64,000 bases of DNA from Anaeramoeba flamelloides. Taxonomy: Eukaryota > Metamonada > Anaeramoebidae. The stretch covers positions 2,790,001 to 2,854,000 of the forward strand of contig JANTQA010000072.1 of the NCBI GenBank assembly GCA_027625915.1, in the 5' to 3' direction. Position 1 is the first letter of the stretch. Each line of letters begins with the position of its first letter. Shown in pieces: positions 23,142-35,398 of the stretch. The position numbers and the translations under genes are program-made. The notes under the pieces are model-generated. The model was not told the DNA's origin. It saw only the letters and a program-made list of their open reading frames with translations, and made no database searches.

Positions 23142-24807
23142 CATTTAGTTAAAATCAACTCAGCAAACACCAAAAATGAATACTAATTTTTTATATATTT
23201 TCTTTTCATTTTATAATTTCTCTTCGATTTATTTCAATTGAATCTTTTTTTCAAAAGGGCTTTAAAAAAATTATGTTTAATACAAGATTGATTGGTTGAT
23301 TGATTTTATTTAAAGAGTATTAAAATTCGAATTTTTTCTAAAAAAAAATAAATAAAAACTTATTTTTAAACTAAAAGAGGGAAAAAAAGAAAAAAATGTT
23401 GATTCAATTAAGAATCAAAGTTTCCAAGTCATTAAACTGATTCACATAATAACAGGATTTAAGCAACTGCTAAATAACTTTTTAATGAAAAATTGAACCC
23501 AGAAGTCTGTAAATTACTTTTAAATAATGATTTTCAGATCAATAATTTATAAAAAATACTTGAATAGAACTCTAAAAAAGCTGAGTAATTTCTGTGTGTT
23601 TGTGATGTCAAATATTGCTTGAAAAAACCAAAAACCCTTTTTAAAAACTAAAAAAAATCTGGAATACTTTTGAAAATATTATTGAAGAAAAAACGTAGAA
23701 AATTGTGGTTTATTTTAGAAATAAATATATTCTCTAAAATTAGGAACAAAGTAAAACCCCATGTAAATAATTTACTAATTAGAAAGAAACTTAACTTTCA
23801 TTGCTCTTCATCAGACAATCCGATCTTATCTAGAATGAGATCAAAAAGACAAATAAAAAAAATTTTTTACTTAAAAATCGATCATTGATAACAAATTGGA
23901 AAAGTGTGTGTTTTATAATAAACCACAGTTTTGATTGAACAATAAGAAAAAGTTAGCCCTAAGATTTGCTTGGGGATGATGGCTTTTTTTTTTGGACTTT
24001 GATTTGAGAAATTTGTAGTTTTTCTATCAAAATAAATTCCCAAGTAATTCCCTTTATTTTTTTTTGCAAGAGAAAATAATTTTTTTTTAATTTGATATTG
24101 TTTTCTATTATTTAATTTTTTGGAAAGTATTAAAGAGAAAAATAACCATTAAAGTGATAAAATTAATTTTTGAAGTGTCTTGTTAAACTAAAAAAAATTT
24201 GTCTGAAAATATAATTATTAATGATAATTTTCTTGTTTGCTTTGAAAATAAATTGAGTTTAAATCTTCACCACTTTTCTTCCCTTTTCCTTTTCTTTTAG
24301 ATTAGGACTTTTATAATGGTTTTTTTTTTTTTTTTTTTGATCTTGGTTATTGTAGTAATTATTATCTCTTTTCTCATTTAACTAAAAATAATCATAATAA
24401 GATACATTTTCAAATTTTGTCCAAGATTTATATTTTGTTTCAGTTTCATTATTTTATTTGAATTCTGATTTTAAATTGATTTTTTTTTTTTTTTATTTTG
24501 ATTTTGGCCTTCGTTTTCATTTTTGGTTTCATTTCTATTCTTTTGAATTTTGATCCTGTCTTTAAACCTAAACTTGGATAAGAAGAATGGGCTGTAGTTA
24601 TTTTTAATGAGATCCGTCTGAAGATTTTTAATTTGTATCTAAATAATTATATAAATGTATTTTTTTTCTGCATCATTTAATTATTCTCAATTTTTTTGAA
24701 TCAATGCTCATTCCAATTTTTGTTTTGACATATTTTGGTTTCTGGTAATGCTAATTATTTGCTCAATTTTTTTTTTATTTTTAATTTTTAATATCCAGAT
24801 TATGATT

Positions 24808-27015
24808 TTATTTCTCTTCCTCTCCCTCTTCCCCCTCCTCTTCCCCCTCCTCTTCCATTACACTTTCCAATTCCATGTCATTTTGGTGGCCAAAATTGGA
24901 ATTTTCGCTTTCTTCATCATTTGATTCACTTTCATCAATAAAAACATTTTTTTGGAATTTTTTTACATTTTCTTTTTTTTGGTTGAAATTATCGTTCTCA
25001 ATTTTAATATTGATTTTATCCTCTTTGTCTGAATATATTTCCTTTTCCAATTTATTTGCATTTTCCTTTTCTATTTTTTTTTCGTTCTCTGATCGCTTTT
25101 CATTTTTTTCTTTCTCTTCCTTTCCATTTTTTTCTTTCGCTATTCCCTTTTGGTTTTTTTTTTTCTCTTCCTTTTCTATTTTTTTTTCTGTTTCCTTTTC
25201 ATTTTTTTCTATTTCTGTTTCCTTTTGATTTTTTTGGTTTTCTATTTCTTTTTCATTTTTTCCGTTCTCTATTTCTTTTTCATCTTTTTCTTCCTCTGTT
25301 TCCTTTTCCTTTTTTTCTTTCTCTTCCTTTTCTCTTCCTTTTTCTGTTTCCTTTCCATTTTTTTCTATTTCGATTTCTTTTTCATTTTTTTGGTTTTCTA
25401 TTTCTTTTTCATTTTTTTCTTTCTCTGTTTCCTTTTCATCTTTTTCTTCCTCTGTCCCCCTTTCATTTTTTTCTTTCTCTTCCTTTTCTATTTCTTTTTC
25501 TGTTTCTTTTTCATTTTCTTCTATTTCGATTTCTTTTTCATTTTTTTGGTTTTCTATTTCCTTTTCATTTTTTTCTCTTTCTATTTCTTTTTCATTTTCT
25601 TCTTTCGCTTCCTTTTCTATTTCCTTTTCTGTTTCTTTTTCATTTTCTTCCTTTTCTATTTCTTTTCCTCCTTTTCTATTCTCTGTTTCCTTTCCATTGT
25701 TTGCATTCTCTATTTCCTTTTCCCTTTTCGCATTTTCTATTTCTTTTCCACCTTTTTCTTTTTCATTATTTTTTGAATTTTTACTCGAATTTATACTCTC
25801 ATAAAATGAAGTATTATCGTCATCGTTTCTTTCTTGAACAATAACCATTGGAGATTGAGTTTCTTCATTTTTAGTCGTAATTTGTGGCACATTTGCTTGG
25901 TTGCCTGAAAGATTAAAATTATTATCATAGTCATCAATTTCTGCGTTATTATCATTAACCATCACAGGACTGATATTGCTACTACTGCCATCATTAGTCT
26001 TATTTGAAACAAAAGAAGTTGCTTGATATTCTTGATTTTCTTCATTTGGAATGATTTCAACATCACTTGGATAATCACTTGAACTTTCAGAATAAAAATC
26101 GTCTGATTCATAATTGAACTGCAACGATTGGGTTGTTTCGTTTTTGTCTTCAATTCCCCTTTTTGATAATTCCTTTGTTTGCAAGTGTTCGTTTCTTTTT
26201 TCTTCTTCCAAAAATAATGTTTGCTCGTGCTTAATTAGGATTTTAAATAATTCACTCGAATCAATTATTCCAGTTTGGTGAATTTCCATCAAGCCACTTG
26301 GGCCAATTAAATGTAAATTAATTAACGGAATTAAATTTTTAATTTCGTCCCTGAGCTGTTTTGGATTTGATAAATTCTGATTCACCTGGTTGTTGTTTTT
26401 TATTTTGACCAGATTCTTGGCTCTTTCTAAAAGCCTTCTGAATAAATCGATTTCATTAATTTCTATTTTTTTTGATTGCAAAATGATTTTAACGGTGTCC
26501 TCCTTCAGTTTGTTAAAACAGAATTTTTGTGACAAGTACTCCTTCGAATTTTCCTCAATGTGGCCCAAGATACGGATTTGTAAATACTTGTTTTTGTACT
26601 GCAAAATTTGATCCAGGCATAATAACGCATTATCAAAGGTTAATTTTGGAATTATAAATTTTAAACACAAAGAAATAAGATCTCCCATTTCAAAAAAACA
26701 TGCAAACCTCAAGATGCCTTCAACGTTGTCAGAAGACAGACTGACTCTGCGCTGGTAAACAAAGTCAATGCAATATTGGAAGACGGAAGGATGGAAATCG
26801 GGAATTCGGAATTTGAAAAGCACTTGCTCACTCTTCCTCCACCCTAACGGATAGAGCTTCTTCATCCAAAAGTTCGATGTAAGCGCAAATAAAAAACGAT
26901 GGCCATAAAATTCCTTCTCTTGCTTACCAACATAAAAGACTACATCGGATAGTAGTTGTGATCCTTGAAGTGGTTTAATTATTTCACCAAAATTCCTGAG
27001 ATAGAAACCTTTCAT
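24808..27015 (-). CDS. BTB-BACK domain protein with long Lys/Glu tail
   Basis: A 735-residue protein. The BTB/POZ domain lies at about 15-122, with the typical LLSDVVFYVG strand, HRFLFALTSNFW and the helix pair ending ACFFEMGDLISLCLKF. A BACK-like helical region follows to about 260 (LIPLINLHLIGPSGLMEIHQ). Such proteins often act as Cullin-3 substrate adaptors or scaffold proteins; no Kelch or MATH domain is present to suggest a substrate. The remainder is disordered: an Asn/Ser/Asp-rich part (about 280-425), then a tract (about 425-680) built from imperfect repeats of the type NEKEIEIEKNEKETEK, then an acidic Glu/Gly end. The reverse strand of this tract gives long Phe/Leu frames that are shadows only. 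No introns are apparent; the start Met lies just before the BTB domain. Confidence 0.85.
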   Translation of the reverse strand: MKGFYLRNFGEIIKPLQGSQLLSDVVFYVGKQEKEFYGHRFLFALTSNFWMKKLYPLGWRKSEQVLFKFRIPDFHPSVFQYCIDFVYQRRVSLSSDNVEGILRFACFFEMGDLISLCLKFIIPKLTFDNALLCLDQILQYKNKYLQIRILGHIEENSKEYLSQKFCFNKLKEDTVKIILQSKKIEINEIDLFRRLLERAKNLVKIKNNNQVNQNLSNPKQLRDEIKNLIPLINLHLIGPSGLMEIHQTGIIDSSELFKILIKHEQTLFLEEEKRNEHLQTKELSKRGIEDKNETTQSLQFNYESDDFYSESSSDYPSDVEIIPNEENQEYQATSFVSNKTNDGSSSNISPVMVNDNNAEIDDYDNNFNLSGNQANVPQITTKNEETQSPMVIVQERNDDDNTSFYESINSSKNSKNNEKEKGGKEIENAKREKEIENANNGKETENRKGGKEIEKEENEKETEKEIEKEAKEENEKEIEREKNEKEIENQKNEKEIEIEENEKETEKEIEKEEKEKNERGTEEEKDEKETEKEKNEKEIENQKNEKEIEIEKNGKETEKGREKEEKEKKEKETEEEKDEKEIENGKNEKEIENQKNQKETEIEKNEKETEKKIEKEEKKKNQKGIAKEKNGKEEKEKNEKRSENEKKIEKENANKLEKEIYSDKEDKINIKIENDNFNQKKENVKKFQKNVFIDESESNDEESENSNFGHQNDMELESVMEEEGEEEGEEGEEEK

Positions 27016-27989
27016 TTGATAAAGATTTGAAATTCGAAAACTTTTTATGAAAAATGAAAATTAATTTATTATTTCTTGCTTGTTTCTTGTTTCTGTTTGG
27101 GTTGCTGTATCAATTTTTCTATTTTTCTCTAGAAGTGGACTCAGTTTTTTAATTCAAAGCCCGTCTGTAGAATATTCGCTTCTTAAAAGTTAGATAAAAC
27201 TGTTGGTTATGAAATTTTGATTTGGACAAATTTTGAAAAGTAACTATTTGGTAACTATTTCAAGATTGATTTCCAAGAAAATTGTCTATTCAACCAAAAA
27301 AAGAGCCTGAAGAATAATAAGATTACTCTAATAAGCTGTTGGATATGAAAAGAATCAATGTAAAATCTAATACTTATTTGGATTGTGAAATTGCTTTTTC
27401 TATTGTAAAGTTTAAATTGAACACTAATATCTCCCTTCTTCAAAAGATTTTATATGTTGGGCTTACCATGCAAAAATAAAAGACACATAATCTTGGTTAA
27501 TGTGACATAAGATATTTTGCAAAAAAAGATCAAAAAGACAAGTCAAAATTCAAAGATCTTTAGGTACAAAAATATAAAAAGTAAAATAGTAAGAACTTTT
27601 TTGAATTTGTAAAATTGAAGTATTCTTAATTTTCAAAATCAAAAGAAAATGTAAAGAATTCAAAATTAACACATCGGTGAACAAATTCAACAAAATCTCT
27701 TCATAAAATTAATGAATAATAAACCATAAATTTTGAAATCAACCTGATGTCTTGAATTAGACTTTAAAAAGTTAGAAACTAAAAAACAAAAAAAAAAATA
27801 ATTCTTACTGTTGTCATAATCATACATATAGAAAAGTTTAAACTATTGTAAACATTAAAAAAATATTCAAAAAAAATAAACATTTGCTAATTTAACCATT
27901 TTGTATAACTTCAATTAGAATAAACACTATTATATAATAAAAGATCTTGGATCAATAAATATTATTTGTGATATTTTATAAATTAAGTT

Positions 27990-29215
27990 GGAAAATCCAA
28001 TTTTCCCGGGTTCCAGTGATAAGATTTTTAAATTTAATAATAAAAAATTTGAAATAAAATTTTTCCTCATAGTTAAGTGGACATTTTATTATATTTTAAA
28101 AGTGTTTTAAATATGATAAATATCTTTCAAATTGGGAAACAATGATTTGGACTATTAAAGAATTAATTGTCCTTTTAAATTGGAAAAATTATCTTTTTTT
28201 GATTTATCGTTAGGTTTTCCAGAATCTAAAAGAATGGAGAAAAATCGAAGATTTTACTCAATTCTTTGGAATTCTGGAAAACCTAGGACACTTTAAAACG
28301 ATTTTTTTTCAAAATATTGATATAAACGGAAAATTTAAGAAACTTTCAGTTTATCTCAAAAGGCAAAAAAAAAATAATCCATTATTTGTTTTTTAATTTA
28401 AGTTATATACCAAAAAAAAGATTTAAATTTTCGGTTTATTTCTCAAATCAAAAAAAAAAACGCGGACACTTTCCGTTATCTTTTCCAGAAGTTAAAAGAA
28501 TGGAGTAAAAATAGAGACCCTTCTCTATTCTTTTGAATTCTGGAAAAAAATACCACCGTTTTCTTTAGTTTTCCGTTTATTTGCAAAATCAATACATTTC
28601 CATTAGGTTTTTTTTACTTTTTGAAATAAAAAGATAATTTATTTAAATTTTCTGTTTATTTCAAAAATTATGAAAAAAACCTAGAACACTTCACAAATAA
28701 AATAGAAAACCTCCAAAAAACCTAGAACACCCCAGAAATAAAACATAAAATCTCAAAAAAAACCTAGAACATTCAAAAGATTAAACAGAAACCCCCAAGA
28801 AAAGTACTGTATGGTTTTCTTTTAATTTAAGAAATAATAAGAAAATTTCTTATTTTTTTTTTATTTCTAAAATGAAAAAAAATTTAGGCACTCTTGGACA
28901 ATTTACAGCACTTGGCGGTACATTCGGTTCGATTTTTTTTAATGTTTATTTTGATTAGAAAATCAAGAGATTTTTCAAACCAAAAAAAAAAAAAAAGTAA
29001 AAAAAAACATTGTTAGGTTTTCTTGAGTTTTCTGTAGTTTCGGAAAATCGATAGTTTAGACAGATAAAAAAGAAAAAATGGGTACATGACGCTAGGTTTT
29101 CCAGAATTTAAAAAGATTAGAGTAAAAAGTGCAGATTTTAAAGGATTCTTTTGAATCAGAAAATTTTGAAACAAGGAATATTTATCACCAATTACTTTTT
29201 TTTCCATATTAGGGT
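27990..29215. repeat. Array of ~73 bp hairpin units (family G), copy 1
   Basis: Three imperfect palindromes of related sequence at about 28212-28284, 28480-28548 and 29093-29165. The best runs from AGGTTTTCCAGAATCTAAAA to GGAATTCTGGAAAACCT, with paired arms of about 30 bp. Between them are shorter alternating inverted pieces related to AAATAAACCGAAAATTT and CCTAGAACACTTCACAAATA. The same two unit types occur at 51680-52500. No coding potential. Confidence 0.65.
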
Positions 29216-30599
29216 TTTTTAGATGAGTAGAGTTTTTTTAAAACTATTAGTTAATATCTATTCAAAAAAAAGTCGAAAGTGGAATATAAGGAAAACTCAT
29301 TGTCACATCCATTTAAAATATTTACTCCCAAAATAGACCTTTTTTATCGGATAGAGACTTTTTAGAATCAAAGAACTGTTTTAAAAACAAATAACTACAG
29401 CGACCTCAAGTTTTTTAAGTACTGAAATGATGTTTCTATTGTGAATCACCTCAATGAACAAGGATGAAAAGTTGATTGAAGTATTTTTTTTTTATCTAAA
29501 TTGGTTTTTTTCAATTTTATTTTTTTCATTCTAAGTAATGTTTCAAAAGAAAAAGGTGTTTCTTTTTTATTAAAGAACATCTATACATTAAAAGATCAAA
29601 GAAATTGACAATAAAAAATATTTAAATATGGCATTCATTTCTTAATGTTTTATTATTAAAAAAAAAAATCTCACAAATGAAAGATCAAACTAGAAAATTT
29701 ATCTCAAAAATAAGTTAAAAATTTGAGAGAATTTTCATCACCAAAAAAACAAAATTTAATATAAATTAAGAAAATAACAAAAAAATTAAAACTAATTTCA
29801 TTCGTACTTAAACATTTACTTAAAAAATAAAGGATTTTACTTTTAAAATTGATTTAATTTTATGTGTATCATTAATAAATGAATTAGATTATATTATGTA
29901 ACAAAAATGAAAAAAGAAAAAACAAATTAATTATATTGTGAAACACAAATTATAGTCTTGAGACAGGTATTATTTTTATTGGTGTAATAGTGAACCTTCT
30001 TTTGCAATACTCTATATAAAATAGATTTCATTAACAATAAAAAAAAACACTTTATAAAATTATAGTAACCTATTTTCGATAAGTTAAGGATTACAATACC
30101 GTAAATTGAAAAACAAAAAAAAAAAGCATTATATTTTTTTTTGATATAAGAGCATATTATTTTGGTTATTCTATGATCAATCTTGGACTTGGTATGAATT
30201 TTAAAAGTGATTTAATAGTGGTTTAAAATTTAAATTTTTGTCAATTAATTTTTTCTTTTTTTCCCAAATCCTAATTGAAGAGTCAAATACTAATAATTTA
30301 GAATATGGTTATTGATAAAAAAAAAAATGTGATTTTTGATTGGAAATTTTTTATCCAGGTTTGGTTTTATTTAGAAAAATTCAAGATAGAATTACTTTCA
30401 AAGCATAAAATTTTAAAAAAATTTAAAGGGTTAACAAAAATATATTATTATTTTCCAATTAAGTGACTAGTCTCTATTATTTTTATTTTGACCAATTTCT
30501 AAATAAGGATTCCTTATCTAGAAAAATGATTAATATTGAAAATAAACAGGGGTTTTCAAATCTAAGTAATTGGTAAAAATAATTCATAATCTCTATTAA

Positions 30600-31360
30600 A
30601 TTTAGGTATAAAAATTTAAGAGAGATTAGTCCCTTAAAAAATGAAAATTATTGATTCATATATCAAAATATTTTTCTATATTATAAGCTGAAGAAAATCA
30701 AAATGGATCTTTTCAAAATCGTTTAGAAATAATATTTTTAGACAATAAACCAAACTTCCTTAGTTATCTATGAGACAAAATTTTTACTCTACTAATTTGA
30801 ATGTATAGTAGGGAAAAAAATACCGTAGATGAAAATCATCCCGGACAAGATTTTTAATTGTGAACATAAGGAAGATTGATTTGTTATTTTGTTTATTTTC
30901 AATCAAATCCTTTTTATAAATATCCAAATTATTTATGAGCCGAGTAATAAACCTACCTAAAGTTAATTAAAGTGGTGTGCCTCTAGAATAATCAAGTAAT
31001 TGTTTGATAGTATTAGAAGATCAACTTTTTTTGAAAAAAAATCAGGTTTTCAAGAGGTTTACTAAAGTTTGGAAAATGATAAATTTTATTCTTGTTTTTC
31101 CATTGATTGAATGAGGCTTTGAGCAAGAGTAATTTCATTAACAATCATTCGAATAAGTGGGCGAGTTCTAATTTGAAAAGTTTGATTCTTAAAAAATAGG
31201 TTGATATTTTAAATCTCAAAAATTATAAAACAATTTTACTAATATTAACAATTAAAAATCTTTTCAGGAATTATTTTCACAACTTTAGTTGTAATAATTA
31301 ATATTCATTTTGGAAATCCAAACAAAAGTTTTCTTTTATAAATTGGAATAGAACAATATA
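30600..31360 (+). repeat. Dispersed repeat L, copy 1, apparently interrupted
   Basis: The segments 30600-30810 and 31250-31360 together align with the continuous segment 32210-32480. Shared blocks are TATAAGCTGAAGAAAATC, AATATTTTTAGACAAT, and TAATAATTAATATTCATTTTGG. The ~440 bp between them (about 30812-31250, starting TACCGTAGATGAAAATC) is absent from the second copy and looks like a later insertion. Confidence 0.4.
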
Positions 31361-32209
31361 GTATTTTTTGTTTACATTTGAATAAAAAATGTCACACTTT
31401 TTTTTATTTCATTTTCTGAATTGTTCATTTTTGACCAACAATGATTTCAAAGAAAGAGATTTCGATTTGTGTACCTTTTTTTATTTATTTGTTTGGTTGT
31501 TTTTTTTTATGAAACATTTATGTATATTGGGTCAACTAAGAACTAGTAAATAAAAAGCATTATTAGAATCGGAGAAATTCAGCTGAAATTTTATACCTTT
31601 TAATCTCTATTACCAGCAAATTTGTATTGATCATCTTTAAAAAAAGATTCCATTTCCACCATTCAGTGACTAAGAGGAATATTGTGTTTAATATTTCACA
31701 GATAAGACAATAATTAAAATTCATAATCAGAGAATTTCATTCAGATAATTTGTGAATTTCATTTTTTATTGTTTGATTGATAAGTTCAATGTTCCCGGAT
31801 TTTTATAAAAAACAACCCCAAATAAACCCAAGAATATTCACCAAGAAAGAAACGAACGAAGAAAGGTACACACGTAAGATTTATTCCCTTTTACTTTTAT
31901 CACTTTCTCAGATATCGATTCTTATTTTTCTTAAAATGAATTTTTTAATTGGGATTCTGAAAACATCAGTTTTCTTTTCTTTGACAAACACACAAGTATT
32001 TTTTATTGTGTTCATTTTTTTATGAGACAACAATAAAGTCTGTTTTCTACCAACAAATTATACTTGAAAAAAATTTGAAAAAAACAAATTGGTGGATCTT
32101 ATTTTTATTCTGATCAATAATCACTTAAAAAGTAAATCTTACTCACAATTTAAATACGACAACAAGATCTAAAATCTGTTACTGTTTTTGGATATGGTAA
32201 ATATTCCTA

Positions 32210-32480
32210 TACTCTTATTTTCCAATTAAAAAATGAAAATTATTCGTTCAAATTCTCCAAAATATTTTTATAGTTTATAAGTTGAAGAAAATCCAAAGAT
32301 CTCTACAACATCATTGAGAAGTGATATTTTTAGACAATTAATTAAACTTCTTTAGATAACTCTTTGACATCATTTTTACCCTGTTAATTTGATTGTAAAA
32401 GTAATAATTAATATACATTTTGGAACTTGAAATAAAAATTTTCATTAATTAATTGGAAAATAACAATAATACAGTTTTCC
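32210..32480 (+). repeat. Dispersed repeat L, copy 2
   Basis: Uninterrupted copy of the sequence split between 30600-30810 and 31250-31360. It directly abuts the fold-back element starting at 32486, so that element may have inserted at the edge of, or within, this repeat. Confidence 0.4.
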
Positions 32481-32485
32481 CTAGT

Positions 32486-32856
32486 TACCGTAATTTTTTT
32501 TCAATATCAAATCTTATTGTTGACATAGATTTTTAAAAAGTTGAATATAGGAATAATAAAGCTCATATTGAAAAAAAATTACCTAAATGAGCTGAGATTC
32601 AAGAATTTTTTCTGAGATTCAAAAAAAATTTTTTTCAGAACTCAAACTTTACTATCAACATCGAAAATTCATTGAAAAACTACATAAAATTTACTCTGAA
32701 AGAAATGAATTTTTTTCGATCACATCAGTAGTTTATTTTTCATCTCAACTTATTTATTACAATTTTTTTTTAAATATGAGCTTTCTTATTCTCATATTCA
32801 ACTTTTTAAAAATCAATATCAACCTCAACACTTGATATTGAAAAAAATTTACGGTA
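32486..32856. mobile_element. Fold-back element with ~110 bp inverted arms
   Basis: The left arm begins TACCGTAATTTTTTTTCAAT and the right arm ends with the inverse, ATTGAAAAAAATTTACGGTA. Pairing continues inward over roughly 110 bp, including TTTTTAAAAAGTTGAATAT and AAAGCTCATATT on the left and their inverses on the right. The loop is ~150 bp. If TA is the target duplication, the element itself is CCGTAA...TTACGG. There is no coding capacity, so it is non-autonomous. Arms are well conserved, suggesting it is younger than the surrounding repeats. Confidence 0.75.
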
Positions 32857-33599
32857 GCCTTCGAACAGCTGTATGAAAAAATAAGATCAAAAGAGAGAAT
32901 TTTGTATATCAGTATTATTTCTACTAATAAACCTTCCTCTAAAGTGGGAACATTTGTTCAGCCTTTTCAGTGTATTCAGAAAGAATAATTTAAAAAACAT
33001 TTATGTAAAGTTTTGTCATTTTTAATGTATAAATATGAAAAATTGTTGTTTAAATATCAAAGTCTATTTTACTTAAAGCGGGTTTATCAAAAAATATTAC
33101 AAGATTTTATGAGAATCAGCAAAATAAAAAGTTCAGACATTTTATTAAACACTTTCTTATTCAAGTTTTGATATTAAATTTATATTTTCATCATTATTAA
33201 GGGGTTGTAAACCTTAATTGTTTAATCTTTATGAAAAAAAAACCAATTTAGTTTTAATTAAAAGTTAAAAAAGGAAAAAAATAATAATACTCTTTTGTTT
33301 TTGAATTGTTTCTTATCAAGTTTAGACTTTTTTATATATAGTAAGAAAAATATATTTTGTAAAGTTGAAACAAAAATTATTTATGAATAATAAGCGAACA
33401 GTCATATTCCTTTTTTATGATTTATATTCAAAAAAATTTCATTTAATTTTAGATTCTCTGTTCACCTAAAATATATCAATAAAAAAGGACCAAACAAATA
33501 AATTGAGAACATAAGTTAGAATATATTGCTTTGAGATACTCTCTGGTAAAAGAAAAAGAGGAAAAAAAAATTTTATGAAATTTTAAAAAAAAAAATTGT

Positions 33600-34300
33600 A
33601 ATTTTTATCAGTGCCCAATATCAAATAAAAACAAACCAAAATCTGTCAAGTACAATCGATCACCAAAAATAAACAATCAAAAACTGGGATAATTTCCAGA
33701 AAAAGCGACCAAGAGTTGCACACAATTACCAATTAGAATTATTAGTATATATAATTTTGAAAACAACTATGTTACTTTTGAAGTTTTGATCTTTTGGTAG
33801 TTTTTGAGATCTTGAAGATTTTTTCATTTAATTTTTTTCCATTTTTTAAATGAGTTATTATTACCTCAAGAAAATTACAAAATTCTTACTTGGTTAAATT
33901 TGGAGGGTTACAAAATAACGATAATTAGATTAAATATAATTAAATTTATTTTGAGCTTAAATACAATAATTTGTACTCAATTGAAGAAATTTAACAATTT
34001 GGAAAAAGAAAATTCGAAATGTTTGTTTTTTTTTACAATTTTGACAATTTTGAAATTGAGAATTCTTTTAAAGTTTTTTTTAGATTTGATTATTTCCAAT
34101 TGAGAAATCCTTTGAAATTTTTTTTTTTGAATTTTTTGCCAAGGACATCTTGAAACTTTTTTTTTGTAAAAGTGGATCCTATGGAATTTTATTTTAGTTT
34201 CTCGAATTTTTTCAGTCAACAATAGTGCAATTTCACAATATACTTTTTCAGACCAATCTACCCAGTGGGGATGAAAAAAATACATGACAAGTTACCAGAC
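33600..34300. repeat. Dispersed repeat J, copy 1
   Basis: Aligns in the same orientation with 50940-51560. Shared blocks include AATCAAAAACTGGGAT, TATATAATTTTGAAAACA, AAATGAGTTATTATTACCTC-like, ATTTGGAGGGTTACAAAATA-like, and TTGAAGAAATTTAAC. On the minus strand, 33977-34285 is open for 102 codons and shares a short protein-like motif with 52568-52780, so the family may once have been coding. Confidence 0.5.
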
Positions 34301-35375
34301 CACCTAAAGTTATTTTTGAAAAATTAAAATTTGTTTTTTGAAATATTTTAAAAAGGTTTTATACAAAAATATTTTATAAGTACGACTTCAAATCATCTAA
34401 TTCACATGTTTTAAGTAACTATTTATTGAATAATAAATTGAGAAATATTTTTATTCATCTTTCCAAAAGATTGTTTTAAATTTTAAAGGTAATTTTCAAA
34501 TAGGGTATATTATTAAATTTCAATTTTGATCAAATTGAATTTTTCGTATTTTCCAAGAGTTTCTTGATTATTTTCATCGGAATGAAAGTTTTTTTAAAGC
34601 TTTTTAAGCGATGTGAGAAGAAAAATCAAAAAGTGTCTTTTGCAATTGGTAGTATTCTATTGCCTAAATTGTAGAAAATTAAAAATGTTGAAAACACCTT
34701 TTCTAACAAAATTGTAAAAATTTGTTCGAGCCCCAATTTTAACTACCAAAGTTAAGTGTAACCTTTTTTCCCCTGAAAACAAGCAACCAAAGTCTAATTG
34801 GTCTCTTAATTATTTTTTCCAAAACCCTTTCCAAAATTAACCATCCAATCTATTCAAAGCTACTCGAACATACCCTAACATACAGTAAACTACCTGAAAG
34901 GTTTTTTATACATAAAGCCAATACATACTAATGATATTGACGATTTTGAACAAAATGAGAATTTGACCAAATTTGAAAATTGAACTATTTTGAAATTTAA
35001 TAATTCTCACTTCATATCTAGATGACAGTACAATGTTTGTTTGTATTTTGAGATTTACCTTTCCGAATTGTCGGATTTTCTTCTTTCTTTTAATTCCTTT
35101 AATTTTTATTTTTAAAAAGCCGACTAAAAATATTATTGAATTTATTCATCAAATAACAATATTTGTGAAAAAATTGTTAATTTTTGAAAGTCACGACCTT
35201 TTTAAAACAATGTACCCAAAATTCGCTATTTTTTTAAAAAATTTACATACAATAAATTAATTTTTTATTAGATTTTACATGAGACTTGTGAAAAAAGAAA
35301 TTATGTGGAATTTTTTTCTTTTTATTGTGAAAAGTATCTGAACTCCATTTCAAAAATTGTGACTCAACTGAAATA

Positions 35376-35398
35376 ATATATATATATATATATATATC
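35376..35398. repeat. (AT)n microsatellite
   Basis: Uninterrupted alternating AT run of about 23 bp, followed within 15 bp by a long A run. Similar runs are at 2318-2336 and 9632-9650. Confidence 0.9.

Larger units (their letters stand above)
18718..24807. other. Gene-free stretch between PITP and the BTB gene
   Basis: No supported gene. Open frames near 18828-19013, 20391-20696, 22615-22884 and 23670-23888 have no recognisable motif. Two of them fall inside repeats that recur elsewhere (20391-20696 in repeat H, 22615-22884 in element F), and two (20391 and 23670) start at TTG. The stretch holds repeat H copy 1 (about 19740-20400), a (CTT)n run near 20322-20338, MITE A copy 3 (22290-22484) and element F copy 2 (22633-23141). 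Confidence 0.6.

Noticed and set aside
25056-25844. Long Phe/Leu-rich plus-strand frames opposite the BTB gene
   Set aside because: They are the reverse complement of the GAA/AAA repeat encoding the Lys/Glu tail; several overlapping frames are open at once, which is the mark of a shadow.
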